Shown in pieces: positions 33,696-42,315 of a DNA stretch of 64,000 bases. This stretch comes from JACXVD01 sp020446665 (GTDB lineage Bacteria > Pseudomonadota > Alphaproteobacteria > Sphingomonadales > Sphingomonadaceae): positions 38,366 to 102,365 of the forward strand of contig JAWKXQ010000008.1 of the NCBI GenBank assembly GCA_041396905.1, given 5' to 3'. Position 1 is the stretch's first letter; every line of letters begins with the position of its first letter. The position numbers and the translations under genes are program-made. The notes under the pieces were generated by a model. That model was not told where the DNA came from, made no database searches, and was given only the letters and a program-made list of their open reading frames with translations.

Positions 33696-34828
33696 GCGAA
33701 GCACCGCTGACGGCGCGTGTTGCTGCATCGGTGGGTGAACTGCCCTCTGATCAATGGGATGTGCTGTCAGGCAGCGACAATCCTTTTACCAGTCACAGCT
33801 TCCTTTCCATCATGGAACAGTCGGGCAGCGTCGGACCGGGTACCGGCTGGAACCCTGCTCCGCTGGTTCTGGAGGATGCACGGGGGCAGCTGGTTGCCGC
33901 TTTGCCCGCTTACGCCAAGTCGCACAGCCAGGGCGAATATGTGTTCGATCATGCCTGGGCCGATGCATGGCATCGTGCTGGTGGGGACTATTACCCCAAG
34001 CTGCAAATTGCTGTGCCCTTTACTCCTGCCACCGGACCGCGACTGTTGCTGACGGATGAAAGCCTCGCCACACCACTGCTGCGGGCGGCGGAGCAATTAT
34101 GCGTGCAGAACGGCTTTTCCTCCGCCCATGCGACGTTCATCGAAGCTGCTCAGCGCAAATTGTTCGAACAGGCAGGTTGGTTGCTGCGCAGCGATATTCA
34201 GTTCCACTGGGAAAACCGCGATTATGCTAGTTTTGACGATTTTCTCAGCGCGCTTGCGTCGCGTAAGCGGCGAACCCTGCGCAAGGAACGTGCAACGGCA
34301 CAGGACGGGGTGGAAATTCGCCGCCTGACCGGGGGCGATATTCGCCCGGAACATTGGGACGCCTTCTGGCTGTTCTATCAGGATACCGGTGCTCGCAAAT
34401 GGGGTACACCCTATCTGACGCGCGAGGCATTTGATCTGCTGGGCGAGCAAATGGCGGATCGTATCCTGCTGGTGCTGGCCTATGATCAGGGCCAGCCCAT
34501 AGCCGGGGCGCTCAATTTTATCGGGGGGAGTGCACTCTTTGGCCGCTATTGGGGCTGTGTGCAGGATCGGCGCTTCCTGCATTTCGAGCTGTGTTACTAT
34601 CAGGCGATTGATGCCGCAATAGAGCTGGACCTCAAACGGGTCGAGGCCGGAGCACAGGGCGGGCACAAGCTGGCCCGTGGTTATGCACCGGTGCAGACAT
34701 GGTCAGCCCATTGGATCGCTGACCCGGGTTTCCGCGAAGCCGTCGCGGATTTCCTGCGGCGCGAACGCGAAGGCGTTGCGGTGGACCGGATGTATCTGGA
34801 TCAGCGGACCCCCTTTAAGAAGGGGTAG
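33692..34828 (+). CDS. GNAT-like acyltransferase, peptidogalycan/DUF482 family
   Basis: 378 residues from GTG 33692. The pattern WDVLSGSDNPFTSHSFL at the start, YVFDHAWADAWHRAGGDYYPKLQ, SRKRRTLRKERA and FGRYWGCVQDRRFLHFELCYYQAIDAAIE match the DUF482 family, a double-GNAT fold related to FemAB. Substrate unknown. Starts 4 bases inside the phosphodiesterase gene; last of the coupled chain. Confidence 0.85.
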   Translation: MSEAPLTARVAASVGELPSDQWDVLSGSDNPFTSHSFLSIMEQSGSVGPGTGWNPAPLVLEDARGQLVAALPAYAKSHSQGEYVFDHAWADAWHRAGGDYYPKLQIAVPFTPATGPRLLLTDESLATPLLRAAEQLCVQNGFSSAHATFIEAAQRKLFEQAGWLLRSDIQFHWENRDYASFDDFLSALASRKRRTLRKERATAQDGVEIRRLTGGDIRPEHWDAFWLFYQDTGARKWGTPYLTREAFDLLGEQMADRILLVLAYDQGQPIAGALNFIGGSALFGRYWGCVQDRRFLHFELCYYQAIDAAIELDLKRVEAGAQGGHKLARGYAPVQTWSAHWIADPGFREAVADFLRREREGVAVDRMYLDQRTPFKKG

Positions 34829-34843
34829 GGCTGAACCTGAAAA

Positions 34844-35167
34844 TCAGGCGGCCCGGCGTTCGCTGGAGAGCCATTCGCGGGCGCGGCGCTGTGCTTCAGC
34901 GATTTCGCGGGCGGACATTTCCTCGGAAATATCAGCACGGCACCAGGATGCTTCTTCGTGTCCCTTGGTCGCTGCCAGATTGAACCATTTATGCGCTTCG
35001 ATCAGATCGCATTCCGCACCGTGGCTGCCGGTTGAGAAAGCGACGCCAAGATCGAAATAGGCGGCGATGTCCCCTTGTGATGCCGCGGCGAGGCAACGGG
35101 CGACCAGCAGGTCGGATTCACTGGTTACGTCAGCAGCGGCTTCAATACGGGAAAATTCCATTGTCAT
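34844..35167 (-). CDS. Small Sel1-repeat protein
   Basis: 107 residues from ATG 35167. One clear Sel1-like helix pair: DIAAYFDLGVAFSTG and DLIEAHKWFNLAATKGHEEA, with a C-terminal basic helix. Such repeats mediate protein contacts. Convergent with the GNAT-like gene. The 288-base gap to dksA contains only promoter-like sequence. Confidence 0.7.
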   Translation of the reverse strand: MTMEFSRIEAAADVTSESDLLVARCLAAASQGDIAAYFDLGVAFSTGSHGAECDLIEAHKWFNLAATKGHEEASWCRADISEEMSAREIAEAQRRAREWLSSERRAA

Positions 35168-35455
35168 TACCCCCTGTAATCTGGCGACCCATGCCGCCGT
35201 TAGGGGGATGTTCACCGTAACATGGTCAACAAATGATTAACATGGCTTCGCTTTTCGGAAATTGCGCGGCGGAATGATCCGTTCGGCTCCGCTTAATCCG
35301 GCCCGGCATAGGGGATGATTTCCAAATCGCGCTTGTGCGCCTGATGGCCCGCCCCTATAGGCGCGCCGACGGTAAGGCAGGCGCTACTGGAAAAATCCGG
35401 GGCGGCAGGACGGGTCCACCGGCCAGTGTAGTCTTTACGGGGTAAGAGGTACTAA

Positions 35456-35914
35456 ATGGCCACTGCGGCTTCTGATGACATAGACATCCTCGAAAAGGCC
35501 AAGCGTTCGCTTGCACCTGATTACGTGCCCAGTGAAGACGAGGAATATATGAACTCGCAGCAGCAGGATTATTTCCGTATGCTGCTGCTGGAATGGAAGC
35601 GTTCGATCCATTCCGCTGCCAGTGCTACTCTGCAATCGCTGCAGGATGGCCCGATCCGAGAGCCGGATCTCAATGACCGTGCGTCTTCGGAGACCGACTG
35701 GGGTATCGAACTGCGCACGCGCGATCGCCAGCGCAAGCTGATTGCCAAGATCGACTCAGCCCTGCGCAGGATTGACGCCGGCGAATATGGCTATTGCGAA
35801 GTGACCGGCGACCCGATCGGCATCAGGCGCCTGATCGCCCGCCCTGTGGCGACCATGACAGTCGAAGCGCAGGAAGCGCATGAACGGCGCGAAAAAATTT
35901 CCCGCGACGACTGA
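35456..35914 (+). CDS. dksA: DksA-type RNA polymerase-binding transcription factor (zinc-poor form)
   Basis: 152 residues. Long coiled-coil (residues 35-110) and the C-terminal globular part YGYCEVTGDPIGIRRLIARPVATMTVEAQEAHERRE. Of the four zinc cysteines of E. coli DksA only one is left, replaced by T, T and A positions; this is a usual alphaproteobacterial form. It binds the RNA polymerase secondary channel and works with ppGpp in stress responses. Confidence 0.9.
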   Translation: MATAASDDIDILEKAKRSLAPDYVPSEDEEYMNSQQQDYFRMLLLEWKRSIHSAASATLQSLQDGPIREPDLNDRASSETDWGIELRTRDRQRKLIAKIDSALRRIDAGEYGYCEVTGDPIGIRRLIARPVATMTVEAQEAHERREKISRDD

Positions 35915-36061
35915 TTTTTTTCGGCCAAGTTCCGCTTTCCCTTTGCTCGAGGGAGTGGGGATTAAGCCTTCCTTAGCCACTCCTGTGTAAAGACCATGAC
36001 TGTTCCGGCGACTCTGGCCGGATATGGGATTAACCAGGGAAGTGAAGGGCAAGAGCTGGAA

Positions 36062-36436
36062 ATGTCTGCGGTAGATACCCGAAACATTACTCGCGATAGT
36101 CTTTTCCTGATGGCTGAAGTCCGGCCGGAGGGAGCCATGGATTCGCACCGTGTGCGGGTGCGCAACCTGTCTTCTGGCGGGATGATGGCCGAAGGGGAAA
36201 TCACCCTGCTGCGCGGTGCTCGCCTGAGCGTGAACCTGCGCAATGTCGGTTGGGTCGAGGGGACCGTTGCCTGGGCTCAGGAAAACCGGCTCGGCATTGC
36301 CTTTGCCAAGGAAGTTGATCCCAAGCTGGCCCGTGCACCTGTCGGTGGAGGAGACCTGTCCACGCCCCGCTATCTGCGTTCAGAGGCTCTGGTCGGTTAT
36401 CCCGGTCAGAACAAGGAAGGCCTGCGCAAGATCTGA
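36062..36436 (+). CDS. PilZ-domain protein
   Basis: 124 residues from ATG 36062; ATG 35996 in the same frame is a possible alternative. RDSLFLMAEVRPEG, then HRVRVRNLSSGGMMAEGEI, matching the PilZ core (N-x-S-x-x-G-M) but with the arginine-rich c-di-GMP switch RxxxR only partly visible. A beta-barrel segment VEGTVAWAQENRLGIAFAKEVDP follows. Probably a c-di-GMP-responsive or degenerate PilZ adaptor. Not in an operon with other motility genes. Confidence 0.75.
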   Translation: MSAVDTRNITRDSLFLMAEVRPEGAMDSHRVRVRNLSSGGMMAEGEITLLRGARLSVNLRNVGWVEGTVAWAQENRLGIAFAKEVDPKLARAPVGGGDLSTPRYLRSEALVGYPGQNKEGLRKI

Positions 36437-36501
36437 TCTGCCAATCGGTTGATTCTAAGTCGCTGACCGGACGCGCCGAAGCTGCTAAGCGCATTGGCAC
36501 G

Positions 36502-37986
36502 ATGCGCATTACTTCACGAATCACGGCACCTTTCGTTGCCCTGCTCCTGCTTGCTGGCTGCTCCGATTCCGGGGCTGACGGCTTTGCCAATATCGCCTTT
36601 ATCGGCAAGCCGGAGGAGCTTTCCGTTACTGGCCTGCGGATGCCCCGGATCGCGCAACATGTCAGCGCAGCCACTGCTGAGGGCCTCGTCGCGCTGAACC
36701 AGGACGGCGAGATTGTGCCGGCTCTGGCTGAACGCTGGATCGTTACGGACGACGGGCTGAGCTACATATTCCGCTTGCGCAATACGGACTGGGCCGATGG
36801 CAAGCCTGTGACCGGAGAAGCAGTGCGCGATGCGCTGATCCGCACCCGGCAGCAATTGCGCGGTACGTCGCTGGCGCTGGATCTTGCCAAGATCACGGAA
36901 ATCCATGCCCGGACCGGCCGCGTGGTAGAAATCCGCCTGTCGAGCCCGATGCCTGACCTGCTGCAATTGCTCGCCCAACCAGAGCTGGGGCTGCGCCACA
37001 AGGGCAAGGGGTTGGGCCCGATGCAGGTCAAGCTGGAGCGAGGCTCTGCCGTGCTGACGCCGATGCTGCCAGAGGCGCGCGGGCTTCCGGAAGACCCGGA
37101 ATGGCTGGACAAGGCCCGCCCGGTGCGGTTGCGCCCGCTATCCGCTGCGGATGCCGTTGCGGCATTTGGCAATGGTGAAGTGGACACGGTGCTGGGCGGC
37201 ACATTGGCCAATTTGCCTCTTGCAGACCAGGGGCCCCTGTCACGCGGGACAGTCCGGCTCGATGGCGCGCTCGGCCTGCTGGGTCTGAAAGTGCGCAAGA
37301 CCGATGGCTTTCTCGGCACGGCAGAAAATCGTGAGGCGATTGCCATGGCGATTGATCGCCAAAGCTTGCTGCAGCCATTCAATATTGGCGGCTGGGTGCC
37401 GACTACCCGGTTGGTCGCCCCCGGCCTTCCTGATGATACGGGCGCCGTGGCAGAGCGCTGGCAGGATATGACGCTGGACGATCGTCTGGCAGAAGCCGGG
37501 CGACGAGTCAGCGCATGGAAAGCGCGGCAGGATAGTGAAAGCGGGCAGGAACTCGTCCTGACCCTGGCCATGCCGGAAGGGCCGGGCGCAGATATCCTGT
37601 TCGGGCAATTGGCGGAGGACCTCGGCGCGGCCGGGCTTACACTCGCTTTGGCCAAGGAGCCGGCCAAAGCCGATCTGCAACTGGTAGACCGGGTCGCCCG
37701 GTTTGGCGGCGCGCGGTGGTTCCTCAACCAGTTCAATTGCAATATCAGCCGGGTGCTGTGTTCTGTCGATGCGGACGAGATGGTGGCGCAATCGCTGACA
37801 GAGCTGGACCCGGTCGCGCGGCAGGCTTTGCTGGCCGAAGCAGAGGCCAATTTGCTGTCCGTGAACGGCTATATCCCAATCGGTGCGCCGGTGCGTTGGT
37901 CGCTGGTACGCGGCGATATCAAGGGCTTTAACGAGAACCGCTGGAGCCTCCATCCCTTGTATCCCTTTGCTATCGATCCCACATAA
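36502..37986 (+). CDS. Lone ABC-type peptide/solute-binding lipoprotein (SBP family 5)
   Basis: 494 residues. Signal with lipobox FVALLLLAGC. SBP_bac_5 features: LNQDGEIVPALAERWIVTDDGLSYIFRLR, WADGKPVTGEAVRDAL and REAIAMAIDRQSLLQPF near the middle. It would bind peptides or similar solutes in the periplasm. No permease or ATPase gene is next to it, which is unusual for the family; it may serve a distant transporter. Confidence 0.85.
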   Translation: MRITSRITAPFVALLLLAGCSDSGADGFANIAFIGKPEELSVTGLRMPRIAQHVSAATAEGLVALNQDGEIVPALAERWIVTDDGLSYIFRLRNTDWADGKPVTGEAVRDALIRTRQQLRGTSLALDLAKITEIHARTGRVVEIRLSSPMPDLLQLLAQPELGLRHKGKGLGPMQVKLERGSAVLTPMLPEARGLPEDPEWLDKARPVRLRPLSAADAVAAFGNGEVDTVLGGTLANLPLADQGPLSRGTVRLDGALGLLGLKVRKTDGFLGTAENREAIAMAIDRQSLLQPFNIGGWVPTTRLVAPGLPDDTGAVAERWQDMTLDDRLAEAGRRVSAWKARQDSESGQELVLTLAMPEGPGADILFGQLAEDLGAAGLTLALAKEPAKADLQLVDRVARFGGARWFLNQFNCNISRVLCSVDADEMVAQSLTELDPVARQALLAEAEANLLSVNGYIPIGAPVRWSLVRGDIKGFNENRWSLHPLYPFAIDPT

Positions 37987-38019
37987 TATGGTGCGGCCAT
38001 TCCGGCCGGGGAGAAAGTC

Positions 38020-38436
38020 ATGACTCAGCCGCAGACCGTGCGCCCGATGGGCTTCGAACTGCCGACCGGGAATGATCCGGTTTCCATTCGCAAGCGGATC
38101 GAAGCGATGGAAATGCTGCTGGAACGCAGTTTCCGCATCCCTGGTGTGAATGTGCCGGTCGGCCTCGACGCCGTGGTTGGCCTGATCCCGGTGGTAGGCG
38201 ATATTATCGCCGCTGCCATGGGCGCCTATATCGTGTGGGAAGCGCGCAATCTCGACATGCCGAAATGGAAACTCGCGCGCATGGCGGGCAATGTCGCGTT
38301 TGATACGCTGCTTGGCTCTGTGCCGGTGGCGGGCGATCTGTTTGACTTCCTGTTCCGCTCCAACTCGCGGAACCTGCGGATCGTGAAGAAGCATCTCGAC
38401 AAGCATCACCCGGCCAGCCGCGTGATCGAGGGATAA
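38020..38436 (+). CDS. DUF4112 membrane protein
   Basis: 138 residues. RIEAMEMLLERSFRIPGVNVPVGLDAVVGLIPVVGDIIAAAMGAYIVWEA and VAFDTLLGSVPVAGDLFDFLFRSN are the two hydrophobic GD-containing segments of DUF4112. Function unknown. 33 bases after the lipoprotein gene, so possibly co-transcribed. Confidence 0.85.
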   Translation: MTQPQTVRPMGFELPTGNDPVSIRKRIEAMEMLLERSFRIPGVNVPVGLDAVVGLIPVVGDIIAAAMGAYIVWEARNLDMPKWKLARMAGNVAFDTLLGSVPVAGDLFDFLFRSNSRNLRIVKKHLDKHHPASRVIEG

Positions 38437-38495
38437 GCATCACGTTCCTCAGGGGAGTAGTTTCATTCGCCACCACTTCGCGCTAGTGCGGAGTT

Positions 38496-39287
38496 ATGGC
38501 GCAAGACGTTACCTATAGCTCCTATCTCGATCTTGATCGTATTCTCGGGGCGCAGCATCCTGCCTCCGATGCGCATGACGAGATGCTGTTCATCACGGTC
38601 CATCAGGCGAGCGAGCTGTGGCTCAAGCTGTGCCTGCACGAGCTGGAGGAAGCGCGACGGCGGATCGCGGCGGATGATCTGCGCCCATCCTTCAAGATGC
38701 TCGCCCGCGTGGCCCGGGCACAAGGTCAGCTGATATCCAGCTGGGATGTGCTGGCGACGATGACGCCGCATGATTACTCGCAAATCCGCCCTTTCCTTGG
38801 CAACAGTTCGGGCTTCCAGTCGGCGCAATACAGGATGATGGAATTCATCCTGGGCGGCCGCAATCCGGCGATGATCGCGATGCATGAAGCAACGCCAGAG
38901 GTGGCGGCCGGGCTGCGCGCGGACCTGACGCGGCCCAGCCTCTATGACGAAGCGGTGCGCCTGCTGGCACGGCGAGGGTTCAGTCTGCCCGCCAGCGTGC
39001 TGGAACGGGATTTGACTGCCCCATGGGCAGCCTCCCCTGAAGTCGAAGCCGCATGGGCGGCGATCTACCGCGATCCCGATGCGCATTGGGACCTGTATGA
39101 GCTGGCGGAAAAGCTGGTCGATCTGGAGTTTCATTTCCAGCGCTGGCGCTTCGGCCATCTCAAAACGGTCGAGCGGATAATTGGCTTCAAGACCGGTACG
39201 GGCGGAACGGCGGGTGTGCCCTATCTGGAGGCAGTGCTGAAACAGGGTTTCTTCCCCGAATTGCTCTCTGTCAGAACAGCGATATGA
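38496..39287 (+). CDS. kynA: Tryptophan 2,3-dioxygenase
   Basis: 263 residues. TYSSYLDLDRILGAQHPAS, MLFITVHQASELWLKL, FLGNSSGFQSAQYRMMEF and, near the end, HFQRWRFGHLKTVERIIGFKTGTGGTAGVPYL with the heme-ligand His. It opens the tryptophan ring to N-formylkynurenine. First gene of the overlapping kynA-kynB-kynU operon. Confidence 0.97.
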   Translation: MAQDVTYSSYLDLDRILGAQHPASDAHDEMLFITVHQASELWLKLCLHELEEARRRIAADDLRPSFKMLARVARAQGQLISSWDVLATMTPHDYSQIRPFLGNSSGFQSAQYRMMEFILGGRNPAMIAMHEATPEVAAGLRADLTRPSLYDEAVRLLARRGFSLPASVLERDLTAPWAASPEVEAAWAAIYRDPDAHWDLYELAEKLVDLEFHFQRWRFGHLKTVERIIGFKTGTGGTAGVPYLEAVLKQGFFPELLSVRTAI

Positions 39288-39910
39288 GCCGAAAGATTCG
39301 GGATATTTCGCAGCGCCTGCGCTCGGGCTTGCCGGTCTGGCCGGGCGATACGGAGTTTGCCGCTGCGCGGACATGGCAGATGGAGGCTGGCTCGCCGGTC
39401 AATGTCTCTGCGCTGACGCTTTCGACCCATGCAGGCAGCCACGCCGATGCGCCGCTGCATTATGCGGCGGATGGCGCGGATATCGCCTCGGTCGCGCTGG
39501 CGCCCTATATCGGCGAGTGCCTCGTGGTCGATGCGCGGAGCTGCAAAGGCGAAGTGCGGGTGGGTGATCTGCCGCATTTGCACAGCACGGATCGCGTGCT
39601 CTTCCGCACCTATGACAGCTTCCCGCATGATGCCTGGGACCCGGATTTCACCGCCATCGCGCCGGAAACCATTGAATGGCTGGCGGTGCAGGGGGTGAAG
39701 CTGGTGGGCACAGACGCGTCATCCATCGACCCGCAGGAGTCAAAAAGCATGGATGCGCACAAGGCCGTGCTGAAGGCGGATATGCGCGTGCTGGAAGGGC
39801 TGGTGCTGGATGACATTGCGCCGGGTCGGTATGAGCTGATCGCCCTGCCGCTGGCGATTGCGGGCGGCGATGCCGCGCCAGTGCGTGCGATCTTGCGGGA
39901 CTTGCCATGA
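39284..39910 (+). CDS. kynB: Kynurenine formamidase
   Basis: 208 residues. LTLSTHAGSHADAPLHY carries the HxxxHxD metal site of the cyclase-like arylformamidase family, and VKLVGTDASSIDPQES follows. It removes formate from N-formylkynurenine. Overlaps kynA and kynU by 4 bases each. Confidence 0.96.
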   Translation: MSRKIRDISQRLRSGLPVWPGDTEFAAARTWQMEAGSPVNVSALTLSTHAGSHADAPLHYAADGADIASVALAPYIGECLVVDARSCKGEVRVGDLPHLHSTDRVLFRTYDSFPHDAWDPDFTAIAPETIEWLAVQGVKLVGTDASSIDPQESKSMDAHKAVLKADMRVLEGLVLDDIAPGRYELIALPLAIAGGDAAPVRAILRDLP

Positions 39911-41241
39911 CAACACTCGACGAAGCCCGTCGGCTGGATGCGGCAGACCCCTTGCGCGAGTGCCGCGATTTGTTCGACCTGCCTGAAGGGGTGATCTATC
40001 TCGATGGTAATTCGCTTGGCGCTTTGCCCAAGGCGGCGAAGGCGCGTGTGGCGCAAGTCGTGGCGCAGGAATGGGGTGAGGGGCTGATCCGCAGCTGGAA
40101 CCAAGCTGACTGGATCGGCGCGCCGCAGCGTGTCGGGGGCAAGATCGCGCCTTTGATCGGCGCACAGCCGCATGAAGTGATCGCCTGCGATTCCACCAGT
40201 GTAAACCTGTTCAAGCTGATCGCGGCGGCTTTGCAGATGCGGCCGGGCAGGAATGTGATCCTGTCTGAACCGGGCAATTTCCCGACGGACCTCTACATGA
40301 TTGCCGGGCTGGAAGCGCAGGGGCTGGCTGAGCGGCGGCTGGCCGAGGCGGATGCGCTGCAAGCTGCGCTGGATCAGGATGTGGCGCTGCTGCTGCTGAC
40401 CCATGTCCATTACAAGACCGGGCGTATGCACGATATGGCTGCGCTTACCCGCGCGGCGCATGATGCGGGCGCGCTGGTGCTGTGGGATCTGTCGCATAGC
40501 GGCGGCGCGGTGGAGGTGGACCTCAATGGCTGCAACGCCGATTTCGCGGTCGGTTGCGGCTATAAATATCTCAATGGCGGCCCCGGCGCGCCCGCCTATG
40601 CCTTTGTGGCAGAGCGGCACCATGATGCGTTGGCTCAGCCGCTGACCGGCTGGATGGGCCATGCCGCGCCTTTTGCCTTCTCCGACGATTATGCTCCCGC
40701 GCCGGGGGTGGATCGCTTGCTGGCCGGAACTCCGCCAATCCTGGGCCTCGCCGCGCTGGAAGTGGGGGTGGAACTGATCGCCGGGATCGGGATGGAACGG
40801 CTTGCGGCCAAGTCGAGGGCGCTCAGCGCGTTTTTCCTGGGTTGTGTGGGGGACAAACTCCCCTCTCCCCTTCAGGGGAGAGGGAAGAGCGCCGAAGGCG
40901 CGGAGGGAGAGGGGCATGTTGCCACCAAGCTGACAGCCCCCACCCCCCAACTCCCTCCCCTGAAGGGTAGTGGGAGTTTGGAGCTCGTCTCTCCGTCAGA
41001 CTCCATGCAGCGCGGCAGCCAGCTCTCTTTCCGCCACGCAGAAGCCTATGCCATCTGTCAGGCGCTGATCGCGCGCGGCGTGATCGGCGATTTCCGCGAA
41101 CCGGACATTATCCGCTTCGGCTTTGCACCTGCCTATGTCAGCTTCGAGGATTGCTGGCGCGCTGTGGATGCGCTGGCAGCAGTGCTGGACAGCGGGGAGT
41201 GGGATTGTGCGGAGTTCAGGGAAAGGGCGGCGGTGACCTAA
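39907..41241 (+). CDS. kynU: Kynureninase carrying an in-frame inserted repeat
   Basis: 444 residues. VIYLDGNSLGALPKAAKARV, PGNFPTDLYMIAG, LLTHVHYKTGRMHD, LWDLSHSGGAVEVDLN and the PLP lysine in GCGYKYLNGGPGAP are all intact. It cleaves kynurenine to anthranilate and alanine. Between SALSAFFLGCVGD and LVSPSDSMQRGSQLSF lies a low-complexity insert of about 43 residues coded by a repeat element (40854-40980). Without it the length is about 401, close to the family norm. The C-terminal GSQLSFRHAEAY and DIIRFGFAPAYVSF blocks are normal, so the enzyme may still fold with a surface loop. Confidence 0.93.
   Translation: MTTLDEARRLDAADPLRECRDLFDLPEGVIYLDGNSLGALPKAAKARVAQVVAQEWGEGLIRSWNQADWIGAPQRVGGKIAPLIGAQPHEVIACDSTSVNLFKLIAAALQMRPGRNVILSEPGNFPTDLYMIAGLEAQGLAERRLAEADALQAALDQDVALLLLTHVHYKTGRMHDMAALTRAAHDAGALVLWDLSHSGGAVEVDLNGCNADFAVGCGYKYLNGGPGAPAYAFVAERHHDALAQPLTGWMGHAAPFAFSDDYAPAPGVDRLLAGTPPILGLAALEVGVELIAGIGMERLAAKSRALSAFFLGCVGDKLPSPLQGRGKSAEGAEGEGHVATKLTAPTPQLPPLKGSGSLELVSPSDSMQRGSQLSFRHAEAYAICQALIARGVIGDFREPDIIRFGFAPAYVSFEDCWRAVDALAAVLDSGEWDCAEFRERAAVT
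40854..40980 (+). mobile_element. 127-bp MITE/REP-like element inside kynU
   Basis: The ends are perfect 9-bp inverted repeats, CAAACTCCC (40854-40862) and GGGAGTTTG (40972-40980). Over about 30 bases the two ends remain inverted copies with few mismatches, each containing a CCCTTCAGGGGAG core, and the left core is itself palindromic. A GA dinucleotide flanks both sides, which may be a 2-bp target duplication. With it the insert is 129 bases, a multiple of three, so the host frame is kept. Confidence 0.65.
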
Positions 41242-41585
41242 TTCGCCGTGGAGCAAGGTGAGGGAGTGAGTTTGAGTTGGATACCCCTCTTTTCAGCATT
41301 TATGCGATTCCCAACCTGACAGCCGTTGACCTGACTGGCTGGAACCACTCTTCGCCCGACAAGGCCATCATCAGTACTGGCGCTTACCGCGATTCCAGGT
41401 GGAATGCTTGAATCACTCTTGTCGGTTCCAAAGCCAGTGATGGTCGCTTCAACCGGCACAAAATCATCAGAAATCTCGCGGTCTAATCTCAGCTGGTTAA
41501 GGCCGATTAAGCCAATCAGCAAGAATGCCAAGAATGCAGCCAAGAGCAGGTTATGCAACCAGGGATGGGTTCGCCATGCTCTCAC
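41238..41585 (-). CDS. Uncharacterised membrane-anchored protein
   Basis: 115 residues, not recognised. One N-terminal transmembrane helix (about 12-31, LLLAAFLAFLLIGLIGL), then an exported or cytoplasmic domain with FVPVEATITGFGTDKSD and a beta-rich stretch resembling DUF3592-like domains, though the match is weak. Its stop overlaps the end of kynU by 4 bases and its start overlaps the HNH gene by 4, so it is co-expressed with the latter. Confidence 0.55.
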   Translation of the reverse strand: MRAWRTHPWLHNLLLAAFLAFLLIGLIGLNQLRLDREISDDFVPVEATITGFGTDKSDSSIPPGIAVSASTDDGLVGRRVVPASQVNGCQVGNRINAEKRGIQLKLTPSPCSTAN

Positions 41586-42190
41586 GCCTCCAGCTCAATA
41601 TCCCAGTACAGCCAGTCCCGCCATGTTTCGTGCAGATAGTTGGGCGGGAAGCTTTTGCCTTGCTTCTGCAATTGCCAGTTGGTTGGGCGGATCGGTTTTA
41701 CCGCCAGCTGCATCTGCGCCTGTTGCGGGGTGCGGCCGCCTTTCTTGAGGTTGCAGGGGGCACAGGCGGTGGCGATATTCTCCCATGTCGTGCGCCCGCC
41801 CAGTCGGCGCGGGATCACGTGGTCGAAGGTCAGATCCTTCTCACTGCCGCAATATTGGCAGGCAAAGCGATCACGCAGGAACAGGTTGAAGCGGGTGAAA
41901 GCGGGGAATTCGCTGGGCTTCACATATTGTTTCAGCGCGATCACGCTGGGGATTTTCATGTCGAGATTGGGTGAGTGGACCTGCCGCTCGTAGCTTTCCA
42001 CAATTACCACCCGGTCGAGGAACACCGCCTTGATCGCGGTCTGCCATGGCCACAGGCTGAGCGGGTAATAGGATAGCGGCGTATAGTCCGCATTAAGCAC
42101 CAGCGCGGGGCAGGACTGCAAATCTCTCCCCGCGTCATCCCCGGCGCTGCGCCACTGGGCGGCTCTTTCGATCAGTTCGGCTTTGAACAC
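41582..42190 (-). CDS. HNH endonuclease
   Basis: 202 residues. The N-terminal part (LVLNADYTPLSYYPLSLWPWQTAIKAVFLDRV) is typical of the housekeeping HNH group of alphaproteobacteria. The nuclease centre is CQYCGSEKDLTFDHVIPRRLGG with a second zinc pair in CAPCNLKKGGR. Biological role of this group is unknown. The 125-base gap to gluQ contains the divergent promoters. Confidence 0.88.
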   Translation of the reverse strand: MFKAELIERAAQWRSAGDDAGRDLQSCPALVLNADYTPLSYYPLSLWPWQTAIKAVFLDRVVIVESYERQVHSPNLDMKIPSVIALKQYVKPSEFPAFTRFNLFLRDRFACQYCGSEKDLTFDHVIPRRLGGRTTWENIATACAPCNLKKGGRTPQQAQMQLAVKPIRPTNWQLQKQGKSFPPNYLHETWRDWLYWDIELEA

Positions 42191-42315
42191 GTTCTGCGTT
42201 CCTCCCTGATTGACTGGAAATGAGCATTTGCCGATTCAGGCGTCAAGTCTGTGACAGAGGCGCAATCCACAGCGATTTTGCGGGAATGGCGCGGCGCGGC
42301 GGGTGAAAAGTCGCT

